64,000 nt of DNA from Lojkania enalia (Eukaryota > Ascomycota > Dothideomycetes > Pleosporales). Shown here in pieces: positions 45,506-55,872 of the stretch. Each line of letters starts with the position of its first letter. Positions within the stretch are counted from its first letter, which is position 1. The translations under genes were made by a program, and so were the position numbers. The notes beneath the pieces were generated by a model that saw only the letters and a program-made list of their open reading frames with translations, did no database searches and had not been told where the DNA came from. The DNA is taken from assembly GCA_010094045.1 (NCBI GenBank), contig ML986598.1, forward strand, positions 310,001 to 374,000, given 5' to 3'.

Positions 45506-46532
45506 TATCTTGGACTTGAACTGGGAGGCGAATACTAGATATCTCCTATGTAATGTAGGGGCACAACTTCCTCAAGTTACCACTTCAGATTGCCTATAAG
45601 AATCTTCTCATGATAGGCCGGCCGTGCTTTGCACAGTAGGTCACAGCTTAGATTCCGCTCCGGAAAACCTATTCTACGCTCTCCAATAAGTATATGTTCC
45701 CGTCCCCATGAGCTGGCTTGTGTCCAACTTTCAATTCTCGTCCAGCTGGCCTGTGATTCCTCCCAGGCTGTTTGGTGCCACCGTTAAGCTCTTACTACTC
45801 CATAATACTCATAAATAGTCTTATCTGAGCCTTAGATCCCTGCTACGATGCTAGGGAGTCATCATTCTTGTGTCTACTATGGCCGCAAATTCATGCAAGA
45901 TCGCCATGCGGATCGGTACCTCTAATTGAAGCGATCACCAATCGTGGCCAGTGCAAAACAATTTGCCTAACGCAATTAATCATCATGGTGTGGTTTATTT
46001 AAAAAGAGGCTGTTAGGCCTGGGCCCGTCTGGAGTCCTAGCAAGCGGGCCAGTCCCAGCCCTGCAGCTTTGCGATCTAAATCAACCTTGGCCACAGCTCC
46101 CGTCAACCAACTCGACTCTCTGAGCACCTCCGGAACTCGATACATCACAAAAGTCAGAGCACGAGTGAGTTGACCGCTCTTCCTGCTAGCGTGATCATAG
46201 TGTTCATGCAGCCCATTAATACCGGGAAGTCATGAATTTTTAAGCTTAAGGCAATCATATAGATCTACTCACGTATCCATCCTACTACTAAGATATAAGA
46301 AGCTCTAGAAGCTTTATTGAATTAAATACCTAATTCACCACTTTTAATGTATACTTCTTCATAGTATTTCTAGTAAGATAAAATTATGAAGAATAGGAAA
46401 ATAGCTAATTATAAATATATAACAAATGAAAATGCTACTTTAAAGAACTTTAAAAAGTATAATATTTATATTTTAAGACAGTTACTATGAATATGAAAAG
46501 TAATGAAAAATATATTTCAAAAAGATAGAACG
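45506..46532. other. Intergenic; GC-richer block then very AT-rich block
   Basis: About 46010-46200 is notably GC-richer than its surroundings. From about 46230 to 46530 the sequence is dominated by A and T right up to the stop codon of the ankyrin gene. No gene was recognised in either part. Confidence 0.4.
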
Positions 46533-49500
46533 TTATTTACGAGCACCCGCCTCACGGAGACGGTCTACAATTGTCTGGTATCCTCGACTTACCGCTTCCT
46601 GTAGTGCTGTTCTTCCCCCATATTCTTCTGCTGCTGCATTGACATCGGCCTTCTCCTGAAGCAGCCGCTCCACTACTGCGAGATGTCCTCCTTCTGCCGC
46701 TNNNNNNNNNNNNNNNNNNNNNNNNNNNNNNNNNNNNNNNNNNNNNNNNNNNNNNNNNNNNNNNNNNNNNNNNNNNNNNNNNNNNNNNNNNNNNNNNNNN
46801 NNNNNNNNNNNNNNNNNNNNNNNNNNNNNNNNNNNNNNNNNNNNNNNNNNNNNNNNNNNNNNNNNNNNNNNNNNNNNNNNNNNNNNNNNNNNNNNNNNNN
46901 NNNNNNNNNNNNNNNNNNNNNNNNNNNNNNNNNNNNNNNNNNNNNNNNNNNNNNNNNNNNNNNNNNNNNNNNNNNNNNNNNNNNNNNNNNNNNNNNNNNN
47001 NNNNNNNNNNNNNNNNNNNNNNNNNNNNNNNNNNNNNNNNNNNNNNNNNNNNNNNNNNNNNNNNNNNNNNNNNNNNNNNNNNNNNNNNNNNNNNNNNNNN
47101 NNNNNNNNNNNNNNNNNNNNNNNNNNNNNNNNNNNNNNNNNNNNNNNNNNNNNNNNNNNNNNNNNNNNNNNNNNNNNNNNNNNNNNNNNNNNNNNNNNNN
47201 NNNNNNNNNNNNNNNNNNNNNNNNNNNNNNNNNNNNNNNNNNNNNNNNNNNNNNNNNNNNNNNNNNNNNNNNNNNNNNNNNNNNNNNNNNNNNNNNNNNN
47301 NNNNNNNNNNNNNNNNNNNNNNNNNNNNNNNNNNNNNNNNNNNNNNNNNNNNNNNNNNNNNNNNNNNNNNNNNNNNNNNNNNNNNNNNNNNNNNNNNNNN
47401 NNNNNNNNNNNNNNNNNNNNNNNNNNNNNNNNNNNNNNNNNNNNNNNNNNNNNNNNNNNNNNNNNNNNNNNNNNNNNNNNNNNNNNATTGACATCGGCCT
47501 TCTCCTGAAGCAGCCGCTCCACTACTGCGAGGTGTCCTCCTCGTGCCGCTGCTTGTAGTGATGTTCTTCCACTACTCCCTGCTGCTGCATTGAAATCGGC
47601 CTTCTCTTGAAGCAGCCGTTCCACCAATGCAAGATGACCTCGATCAGCAGCCCATACTAGCGTGGTCTTCCCATAGTTATCTCGTGAAGTTAGCGTAGCG
47701 TCGTATCTGATGAGAAACTCTACCATGGGCGTGACTCCCCTCCGGGCGGTACTTGATAATGGTGTTAGGCCGTTTTTATCTTTCATCTCGAGCGGGAATC
47801 CTCTACCAAGAAGTATTTTCACAGTTTCATATTGACCTCTTTTAGCTGCACAATGTAATGCGGTTTCACCTCCTACCATTGTAGAGTGCATAGTTGCCCC
47901 TCCTTCCAACATCAGTTGAAGCATTCCTTCGTATCCTAGCATCGCTGCTATGTGGATTCCGTTGTAAAACCCCTTATAGTATATATTATGCTTTGGAAGT
48001 AATTGCATAGCATTCTGTGTGACTGTTGCAGATGTTTCCTGTCTATTAAGATTTGACCGAGTGATAACGAATATCTCAATGTCCCTATTTGTCCAAGAGC
48101 CTGTCTCGGATGGAGAAGATACGGATATTGTACCTTCTGAGCGACAATTGGAGGAAAGATCTAGGTGTGACGACATTGAGACATCCACCTTGCCAGATAC
48201 TGGAGGAATTGGGCCTATAGAGTTGCAATCTCGACATACATCCAAAAAGGCCAAATGATAATTGTGGTCTTGTTTGGCTATCTCGAAGTATAGCCTATAT
48301 ATCACAGCCTGTGCAATGCGCAATCTGATAGTTTTATCCATACCCTGATTTTGAATCGAAAGTACTGACCATTGCCTTTGGAACGGCAGCGGCCCTTCTG
48401 ATAATTCTGATAGATTGTCTTCCTGGATTAAGTCGTTCTGAACGAATACAATATCCTCTTGGACTTCGTTGGAAAATTTTCGCCCACATAATTCCCGGCA
48501 CCGGACGCGTCCTCGGAGTGATTTTGCAATAGCTTTCTCAAGCGTCGAGATCCCCAATACATGTTCATAGGAGCTGATATTACAAGAGACTTTGTAGGCT
48601 GCTGCAATAACTCCGGGCTGGCGAGATTCTTGTGCTAGCAATTTATAAGCAGGACGTGGTCCAAAATCGCCTCTAGTAATCCCAGTATCACCTATAAGAT
48701 CACAGATTCTCACATATTTTATCCTGTTGAACTCAATGTAGCCTGGGACAACCTTCACAGTTGATGCTTCTTCCGGGAACAAGTCAAGATCTTCCATTGC
48801 CTTAAAAAATGCGCATACGCCGTCACGAGAAACAGCAGAAGATGCTGTATCCTCCACAAAATCGGTATCTTCTGATCCAGAGAAAATTATCAGCGCTGCT
48901 GTTAAAATATCGACGTCAATTTCAGGTAAATACGCCGGCAGATCATAAACCCATCGTCTTCGCTCTTTCGGATAATTTTCTGTGACGTGAGATTTTCCTC
49001 GATGTCTCATGTAAAGTAATCGAAGCCCATAAGAAGAGGGCTTAAGAGATGAATCAACTTCAGTTGCTGATAAAATCCACAAGAACATAATTATTGTCTC
49101 TGCCATAAGCTTTAGACAAAAACGTTGGGAACTGTGATTATGTACCAACATTTCACCGCAACACCGCCGGCAGACGCATTTCAGTGCGATATTATTAATG
49201 CAGTCCTCCAAATTTGGGTTAATGTGGGATCGAATCTCAAGTTGGCTCACGGCATCAAGAGTTGCAGTAAGTTCTGGTAATTGTTGGGCTGCAAATGTTA
49301 AGAAGTCATGGCCTCTGCTAGACCGATGAGCGAAGTGAAACCGACTGAATAGTCCGCTGCTATTGGCAAAATTTTGCCCCGCATCGCCCCTCACCGATCC
49401 ATATCGGTAGTATGCTTCAGTAAGGTGAGATATATGATGCATGAGAAGGGCAAATTCTTGGCGTGTGCTCCCTTGAACAAGGGTGTGGAGGCATGGACCA

Positions 49501-50426
49501 AAGGTGTCTGCAAGTATGGTTCTCCATTCTGAGCGACCTCCTCTAAATGCGTGTTGCCCTTGGGAAGGGTTATCCCAAAACTTATTACCTTTTGGAACAA
49601 TGTAGCATTTGCTTAGGTGGATCGGCTGATCGTTATCTGAGAGAAAAATAATAATGACCGCAGGCATTCTGTAATCGCTGTCCGTTGAAGACTTGTATAT
49701 CGTGAAGCCTGATGAATAACGAATCTCGACATTTAGTGACAATAGCCATTCCGAGATGGCAGCTAGCCACATGCAATCGAGCCCCCCGGCGATAATGACA
49801 TTTTCAAGCGTTCCATTTGATACATCTGCTAGAGCTCCAACTGCTTTCGCAAGTGCTTCCATTGATGTGGGCTTTTGTAGCGATAGTTCAGCGTTTGGGA
49901 GCACACAGCGGATGAATCCTTCAAGAAGGGTCGGAAATTTTGAATTGGATATTGATCCAGCACATATATCAACTAGTGCTTTCCACTGGTGAATAGAGGG
50001 AAGGAAGTCCGGAGGTGCTCCATAGATCTTGCAAAATTCTCGAATAACCCCAGCGGCATAGAATGAGTCGTATGAAATAGACATGCATGCACATAAAGCG
50101 ACACATGTCATTCCTGCTTCAGTGTCTGCCAGGTCGTTTATAATAGGCTTTATTCCGAAGCCAAACCAGATAAGTTTTCCGTAAGATGAAAAGGAGTCTA
50201 AGTGGGAAAAAGCATCATGGATCCTCTTCTGGCTATCGATATTAAGCGCAAATCGATCACAGGCGAACCGGCCAAAAGCTACAGTAGATGCGTCAAGTCC
50301 CGCCTTGGAGAGTCGTAGAAGTACGCCTAGCCCGAACGTGATTGGAGTTTTCAACAGAGATACCCAGTCTACTTGACCCGTCTGTTGGAAATTTCCACTA
50401 CTCGCAGGTACAACGGAGCTAGACAT
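46533..50426 (-). CDS. Large ankyrin-repeat protein with unrecognised N-terminal region; array interrupted by an assembly gap
   Basis: One open frame from a true ATG (50424-50426). About 850 N-terminal residues match no domain I recognise. Landmarks there are FGRFACDRFAL, IWFGFGIKPIINDL, ALCACMSISYDSFYAAG, a cysteine cluster CVCRRCCGEMLVHNHSSQRF (about 420-440) and FGPRPAYKLLAQE. No Walker A/NACHT motif is seen. From about residue 850 ankyrin repeats begin (NGIHIAAMLGYEGMLQLML, GGETALHCAAKRGQYETVKI). They become near-identical, with the unit GHLAVVERLLQEKADVN every 34 residues, until 785 N (46702-47486). After the gap one more such unit and a C-terminal cap follow. Ankyrin arrays bind proteins; role and partners are unknown. 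The length of the real array, and so of the protein, is not known. Confidence 0.8.
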   Translation of the reverse strand: MSSSVVPASSGNFQQTGQVDWVSLLKTPITFGLGVLLRLSKAGLDASTVAFGRFACDRFALNIDSQKRIHDAFSHLDSFSSYGKLIWFGFGIKPIINDLADTEAGMTCVALCACMSISYDSFYAAGVIREFCKIYGAPPDFLPSIHQWKALVDICAGSISNSKFPTLLEGFIRCVLPNAELSLQKPTSMEALAKAVGALADVSNGTLENVIIAGGLDCMWLAAISEWLLSLNVEIRYSSGFTIYKSSTDSDYRMPAVIIIFLSDNDQPIHLSKCYIVPKGNKFWDNPSQGQHAFRGGRSEWRTILADTFGPCLHTLVQGSTRQEFALLMHHISHLTEAYYRYGSVRGDAGQNFANSSGLFSRFHFAHRSSRGHDFLTFAAQQLPELTATLDAVSQLEIRSHINPNLEDCINNIALKCVCRRCCGEMLVHNHSSQRFCLKLMAETIIMFLWILSATEVDSSLKPSSYGLRLLYMRHRGKSHVTENYPKERRRWVYDLPAYLPEIDVDILTAALIIFSGSEDTDFVEDTASSAVSRDGVCAFFKAMEDLDLFPEEASTVKVVPGYIEFNRIKYVRICDLIGDTGITRGDFGPRPAYKLLAQESRQPGVIAAAYKVSCNISSYEHVLGISTLEKAIAKSLRGRVRCRELCGRKFSNEVQEDIVFVQNDLIQEDNLSELSEGPLPFQRQWSVLSIQNQGMDKTIRLRIAQAVIYRLYFEIAKQDHNYHLAFLDVCRDCNSIGPIPPVSGKVDVSMSSHLDLSSNCRSEGTISVSSPSETGSWTNRDIEIFVITRSNLNRQETSATVTQNAMQLLPKHNIYYKGFYNGIHIAAMLGYEGMLQLMLEGGATMHSTMVGGETALHCAAKRGQYETVKILLGRGFPLEMKDKNGLTPLSSTARRGVTPMVEFLIRYDATLTSRDNYGKTTLVWAADRGHLALVERLLQEKADFNAAAGSSGRTSLQAAARGGHLAVVERLLQEKADVNXXXXXXXXXXXXXXXXXXXXXXXXXXXXXXXXXXXXXXXXXXXXXXXXXXXXXXXXXXXXXXXXXXXXXXXXXXXXXXXXXXXXXXXXXXXXXXXXXXXXXXXXXXXXXXXXXXXXXXXXXXXXXXXXXXXXXXXXXXXXXXXXXXXXXXXXXXXXXXXXXXXXXXXXXXXXXXXXXXXXXXXXXXXXXXXXXXXXXXXXXXXXXXXXXXXXXXXXXXXXXXXXXXXXXXXXXXXXXXXXXXXXXXXXXXXXXXXXXXXXXXAAEGGHLAVVERLLQEKADVNAAAEEYGGRTALQEAVSRGYQTIVDRLREAGARK
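46702..47486. other. Assembly gap (785 N) inside the ankyrin array
   Basis: The unknown bases are flanked on both sides by the same repeat unit; 46638-46701 and 47487-47550 agree at about 61 of 64 positions. The gap most likely marks a collapsed or unresolved tandem array. Confidence 0.95.
47487..48000 (-). repeat. Tandem ankyrin-coding repeats, 99-102 bp period
   Basis: Units start with a shared block (ATTGACATCGGCCTTCTCCT on the plus strand), at 47487 and again, slightly diverged, at 47589, a 102-bp step or 34 codons. Repeats further from the gap (toward 48000) are more diverged, so similarity is highest around the gap. Confidence 0.8.
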
Positions 50427-51529
50427 GGTTGCGGAGAAACCAATTTAGGGAATAGGCACTACTTCAAGCACCTAGGAGCCTAAGCCAAATGTCCCAAACA
50501 ATTATCGACCAAGGTTGTTATATTCAAGCTTGGATAATAAGGATAATACAAGATAAAAATATCGGAATATAGGTGGGAATTGGATGGTGAGGTTAAGTGC
50601 AGCCTACTTTAATGCGCAAACTCGGGCGCTAGGCAGCAGCATTGCCCCTCAATTCATCACGTGAAGTGCGCTTCGTGGACTGTTACACGAATAATCCCAA
50701 GGGTCAGGCATAGGGCAGCAACTTGGCCAAAATCAACGTATTACCTCAATCTCGATTTATTTATTAGAGGCATTTCAATTTCAAAAGGATGATCAGATCT
50801 GCCAAACACTTAAGTTTTATGAGACGAGGAAGAACGTTTGGACGGTCCACCCTATCCGGCAGTAGTGTTGTGTGAAATGCGTTGAACCTTTTAGGAATGA
50901 TAATAGAATATGCATGAGCAGGTGTGTAGTGGGGTTACCTACAACCAACCCCCGCAAGGGCCATAGTAAGCGAGGCCGGCCTTACCGGAAATCTCTGTAG
51001 GAACTAAATCCATGCATCACGGCTCGTTGGTGGCAATGACCACCACAACCTTATATCCCACCTATCTTTGTATGCTTCAAAAAATTTCAACACTTCTCGC
51101 AGCAAATACAAGAGACATTGGGCGTTTTAGAAAATCATAATGGAGTGTGCATGCACATGTACGCGGTTGCGACTAAGAGCTTTAAGGTTACTAGGGCCCC
51201 TTATGAGCGGATAGTCAGTGGGCCTCGGAGCAGGGGCCATAGAAGCGCACCCAACTATTCTTAATTGCAGCGTATTCTAGATACAAATTCAGACCGCCTA
51301 CATAACTTAGAATGGTATATGACCGCCTCTAGCTTTTTGTACAGTCTTATACCCCTTTTATATGTAAGCAGGAGGGGGTGGAGACTGTATAGGGTGGTAT
51401 AGATAGATGTATTGATGGTGTGCTATGGTGTTCCCTCCGACCTCTCGGTCAAGGTACGGCGGGGGAATATATAGTACATGAGACTGCTTAGTCAAGGGCT
51501 GCATGGCTGATCAGGCACGTGACCTGAGC
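50427..51529. other. Intergenic, no gene seen
   Basis: Upstream region of the ankyrin gene followed by AT-rich DNA. An imperfect inverted repeat near 51339-51396 (acagtcttatacccc and ggggtggagactgta) is noted without a known role. Confidence 0.4.
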
Positions 51530-52340
51530 TTACATTATATATATATTACTACAGCACTTTTATACGTCTTTAAGTGCGATTCTAATCTATTCCTCCATAT
51601 ACTATATCACTTCTTCTTATTTCTTCAGGAAGTGTTTCTATACTTCGTATTTCAACAATCCCTATACAATCGATAAGGTTAAGGTCACGTAAGTTAGCCG
51701 GTTACTATAACAGACGGATAGCCTTCTGATAGAAACTCGCCTTCGTTGCTATTTCTTTATAATTTAAAGCATTTTCCGGCATAATTATAGCGTTACTAGC
51801 GCCTATACAGAAGATCTTGTACTCTACCTCAAAATCCCATATTTAAAAGTGTAATTATCTACGTATACAATACCGAGTATATTACATGTCTAGATTAATG
51901 GAGAGCCCTTTTAATTATCACCACTAATACAGGCCTATGCCATTATATAGCAGAAATTGCTATATTCAGGAACGCAGCAATTAGCTAGATACTTCTTCTC
52001 AGGGCATCAACTAACGAATACCTAGCCCCTCCCTACATAGAAAGGCGCCCCGTCTCTCCATATAACTTGATTCTAGATATCCTGTAACTAAGTCTTATAG
52101 ATATCTGCTTAATACACGCGATATTTAATATGATTAAGTATAAGTAGAGGCTTCTCTGTAGACATTCAGCGGCAATAGCTCTCTTTCTTGAAGACTTTCA
52201 TGAGCGTAGGATCGTCGATGTTAATACTAAGCTCAGCAACTATCTCTTTTAGAAGCTTAAGACGTTTTTTACGTAAGATAGTTGCATGAGCATCCAATTG
52301 CTGGGGGTTTAGCGCATTAAGTATTAGGCAGCGACCTTTA
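51530..52340 (-). mobile_element. Tc1/mariner-type transposase relic, heavily mutated
   Basis: On the minus strand one frame spells mariner landmarks despite many stops. They are an HTH-like stretch (KLLKEIVAELSINIDDPTL), then STEKPLL, the VIWRDGAPFYVGRG block (family: VIWSDES.F), CPEKKYLANCCVPEY and MA-stop-ACISGDN-stop-KGSPLI (family: MVWGCISG). A second frame further on reads PANLRDLNLID, matching the family PANSPDLNPIE block. The stops in the ISG block fit TGG to TAG and CAA to TAA changes. No terminal inverted repeats or TA target duplication were identified, so the ends are approximate. The element cannot encode an active transposase. Confidence 0.75.
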
Positions 52341-53803
52341 AGCTTCTAAAGAATAATCGTGCGGAGTGAAAAATGTCTGCTTTGAGGCTATTGCCACCTG
52401 TGACAGATGTCGGCCAAGGAATCGGTTAGGTCAAGATTCCAACACAACTTATCATAACCTTTGCACGGACTTTTTCTTGCTTTATAGTAACTGAATGTGA
52501 ACCAGAAGAGCTGATTAGCTCTTTACAGCCGTACGCGCTTAACTCTCCCGTACCTAGAATAAGATAATAAAGCGTTGCTTCACACTCAGACTGGACATCG
52601 ATCCAACAAAGCTCCTAGACATCAGAGTTTAATTGGATATGAGTTAAGAGGCGGTATTCATCAACGCCATGTTGGAGGTAATTAAGGTGCTCTTTTCCAG
52701 TAGGATAAAACCTTTGGGAAATATGGTAATGCTCAAAAGAAAAGGAGTAGAATACTATCGATCTTTTTTTGGTAAGTTGACGCTACGTGTAGATTGCAAC
52801 GAGCTTCCATATCACTAGTCTAAATCAAATGTAAACAGAACGGCTTTAAAATGAATATGCAGAATCCTCTAATGCCCAGATAACAATTAATCCACCAGGT
52901 CCCTATTATCTCCTTCTTAGCTCGTCACTCATAAGAACGTTTTCTTAGTGTACCACTAGTACTAGAATATCGATCGAAGATGCTAAATCGATCATGCCTT
53001 AGCTAATGTCTCAAATTATAACTCACGGCAACACCTGACGCAAGCGTTCCGACAATGAGAGCTGGATAGTAGGGTCAATAAATGTCTCTTTGATGATGCT
53101 CAGCTTGATCATGCTGTCGACGTGCCAATGTACCCCGATTCGGGGCGAGGGATTTGTTGAGGAATGCTTATTGAAAGCGAAATATGCAAGGATCCCGTGC
53201 ATGTAGCCTTGATTACGAGGGAAACATTTTAGAGTCGAGGGAACTAAAATTGCAATCTAGGAAAGAATAACAAGCGTGATCTTGAATTAAATATCAACAG
53301 AAAGACCTGAGCTCCGCCGCTTACTCGATTACATGAGTGAGTATCCGACAATGGTACGTCTACACCACAAGCAAAAAACTTTTGACGTCCCTACTATGAA
53401 CTCAGAACACGCTTAAAGCACCTATACTAGCATGCTATAGGTCGGCTTCAGCCAGTGAACCCCACGCCACCTGCATTGCCGTTCTGAGAGTGCTTTCAAC
53501 TGTTGTGGGTCAACGTCGGCCAAGATCGTAATGGTTCAGTCCCCACAGCACCACATACTTTTGGCCTTTTCCCAGGATTCTCTATTGCAAATTGAGGGAG
53601 AGGTCTATATCTGGGCAGAAAATCCGGTTCGTCACGTCAAATAGGATGGCATAGTCCCACATAGTTAACTTGCTTATATATCTGATCGATAGCTGGGCGG
53701 CGGGCAATTCACGAATTCTCGTCGACTGACGGGATCATTTGGAAGGTTATTCCATGACTCCAGATAATGGTTTTACTTGATGAGCTATTTGTCCTCCGTG
53801 ACC
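52341..53803. other. Intergenic, no gene seen
   Basis: AT-rich DNA after the mariner relic up to the RWD gene; may include further mobile-element debris, but none could be read. Confidence 0.4.
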
Positions 53804-54703
53804 CTACATTAGAACTCTCGTAAATGCGTCGCCTATTCCTCGTTCTATTAGCCACTCTTCTAGAGCCTTCATATCCCCACGATTCGCTCTCTGACCCCGT
53901 CTCTCCCCTACATGGTCCGTAATCTCCTGCATATCTGCGAAAACTCTCTCCCCAGTTTCGCGATATCGCTCACTAACTTTTTTGTGATGCGCCGGAATAT
54001 CACCCCAGCTCTCTGTCTTAATGAATTTCATATAGTCATCGACATTTTGTGAACCGCCCTCTACGCAAAGAACGCCAGGTTTCCCTGCGTACAAGAAACC
54101 GGTCAGATTGTACGATGGTGCGTACTTTATGAAGTCGTCACGTTTAGACCGTGTGCTGATAGACGGGAAATAGAACCACGCCCGGATCAGGGGAGCCGTG
54201 CTATTAGCTACCGAGACTAGTGTATTTTGTGTTGCACTTGTTTTTCGAGCCTGCTCAAGATGTTGTAATGCCGTTTCTTTGACATATTCGATGGAGCCCA
54301 ACAAATCCTCGGCTTCCGGGATGCTAGCCATGAGCTGCACTGTTGCTGCTCTGCTCATCCATACGGGTTGCCGAGTTCGAAGTTTAGTAAGAGGGGGTTC
54401 TTGAGGAGGCTCATCGCCTTCATACGCAAAGGGTACGGTAAGGTCCACCAGTAAAGTTTCTTGAGACGGGGAATCATGTTCTGGTACGATGGGGAGATGC
54501 AGAAGCATAGGAATGATGGGAGCAGCGGTGAACATCATGTCCCGGTTGTCAACAAGTCCGGAACGCAGCGTGCTTAATAGGTTCTGTGATGCTTGGTCGA
54601 GCACTACCTCTTCCGGATACATAGCCATCAGAAGATCAACCTGTCCTATCTGGAGCTCTATCAACTCCGGCGGCAACAGGTGCCATGAGTTCGCGGCTGA
54701 CAT
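53804..54703 (-). CDS. RWD-DUF1115 protein (RWDD2-like)
   Basis: A single exon of 299 residues from the ATG at 54701-54703. The N-terminal half is an RWD domain (ELIELQIGQVDLLMAMYPEE, residues about 14-33), a fold that mediates protein interactions near ubiquitin-conjugating enzymes and Gcn2. The C-terminal half is DUF1115: RAWFYFPSIST, then YNLTGFLYAGKPGVLCVEG, KTESWGDIPAHHKK and RGDMKALEEWLIERG. This pairing is conserved from fungi to animals (RWDD2 proteins). No catalytic function is established for the family; RNA or ribosome-related roles have been suggested. Length and order are normal. Confidence 0.88.
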   Translation of the reverse strand: MSAANSWHLLPPELIELQIGQVDLLMAMYPEEVVLDQASQNLLSTLRSGLVDNRDMMFTAAPIIPMLLHLPIVPEHDSPSQETLLVDLTVPFAYEGDEPPQEPPLTKLRTRQPVWMSRAATVQLMASIPEAEDLLGSIEYVKETALQHLEQARKTSATQNTLVSVANSTAPLIRAWFYFPSISTRSKRDDFIKYAPSYNLTGFLYAGKPGVLCVEGGSQNVDDYMKFIKTESWGDIPAHHKKVSERYRETGERVFADMQEITDHVGERRGQRANRGDMKALEEWLIERGIGDAFTRVLM

Positions 54704-54947
54704 TTTCCTTAATTGATTTGAATGAAAGGATTCTAATCAAAGGCAAAGAATTGGTTCTGAAGTTATCCTACGCGGATTGGCAAATTGTCGAGCACAAGAG
54801 TGGGACATTGGGGAAGTCAAAATTTTCAGCCACACAATCCAGCCACAACCCCGCAATCAAGTTCATCCATCAAATATCCACTATGTAAAAAACTCTAAAT
54901 CTCACATAGCCTCATATGCTCAACCAAATATGGCTTTGCTGCCCCCC

Positions 54948-55872
54948 CTACCAAGGATTGATACGATTAATGGTCATGTCAAAAAACTTGCCGGAGTGTT
55001 CTGCTTTCGTTGCATTATCAATCTGAATTTATTGAATCAGCAGCATGATTCTCCTGTACACATTTGGAATCACTTACAATCTGCGCTGTATTCGCCCTGA
55101 ATTCTGCTAGCGTCACTGGCGCTTTTTCCAATCCAGCGGCCCTCGCTCCCATATTTCCCATATCGGTTTGCACCAACCTTCCCTAGATATTTAGCTTCTA
55201 ACAACTTTCAAGATGGGAATCGTATGTGATGTGTAATGAGCCCCATAGTAGAGATAAAACTAAATAATGTGTCAAAGAAAAGTAGGGCTATCCAACTTAC
55301 CCAGGATTAATTATCAAGGTAGTAAGAAAGGAGTTCTCCATCCCCATCTTCTTCACAAGAAAATTTACCATAGCTTTCACAGACCCATGGCTCGCTAATG
55401 GACGTGGATATTTCTCCATCTCTGCCAAGCTTGCACCCGCACCACTAATGAACCCAAACTTCGGTCCTCCCTCAGTCTTCGACGCTCGAAGAAGTGGCAA
55501 AGTAGCCTTATACAGCAGCAATACCGAGATACCGTTGATCATAAGCACTTCTTCGAATTCTTCGAGCGGCATGTCTTCGATGGTGTTGAATTTTGCGATT
55601 CCAGCGGCTGAGATCACAACATCGAGACTTTCGATCCCCTGTCTTTTTACCTCCTCGACCGCTTCGAAAGGGTCTGCTTTAGATGCTGAGTCGATTTTCA
55701 CCAGTATGACTCGAGTATTTTCCCCTTTCGGGACGCTAAGAAGGCCTTGAGCACTCTCAAGATTGCGGACTGCGGCAATAAGAGTATTGTCTGGTTGAGA
55801 GACATAATGGTCGAACAAGGCTCGTCCAAGCCCTCGATTAGCACCGGTAATCAGGTATATTTTCCCAGGCAT
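54948..55872 (-). CDS. Short-chain dehydrogenase/reductase with His in place of catalytic Tyr
   Basis: Three exons, 55872-55301, 55177-55078 and 55022-54948, give 248 residues. The introns are 123 and 55 nt. Splicing restores the SDR landmark NPGLVQTDMGNMG across junction 1. The cofactor motif TGANRGLG is at residues 9-16 and the NNAG-equivalent reads ISAAGIA. The catalytic Ser is in FISGAGAS, but the YxxxK motif reads H162-G-S-V-K166, so Tyr is replaced by His (CAT instead of TAT). The overall pattern (MPGKIYLITGANRGLG) recalls norsolorinic-acid-reductase-like SDRs of ascomycetes. With the proton donor changed, oxidoreductase activity is doubtful; it may be catalytically altered or non-enzymatic. 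The frame is otherwise intact. Confidence 0.82.
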
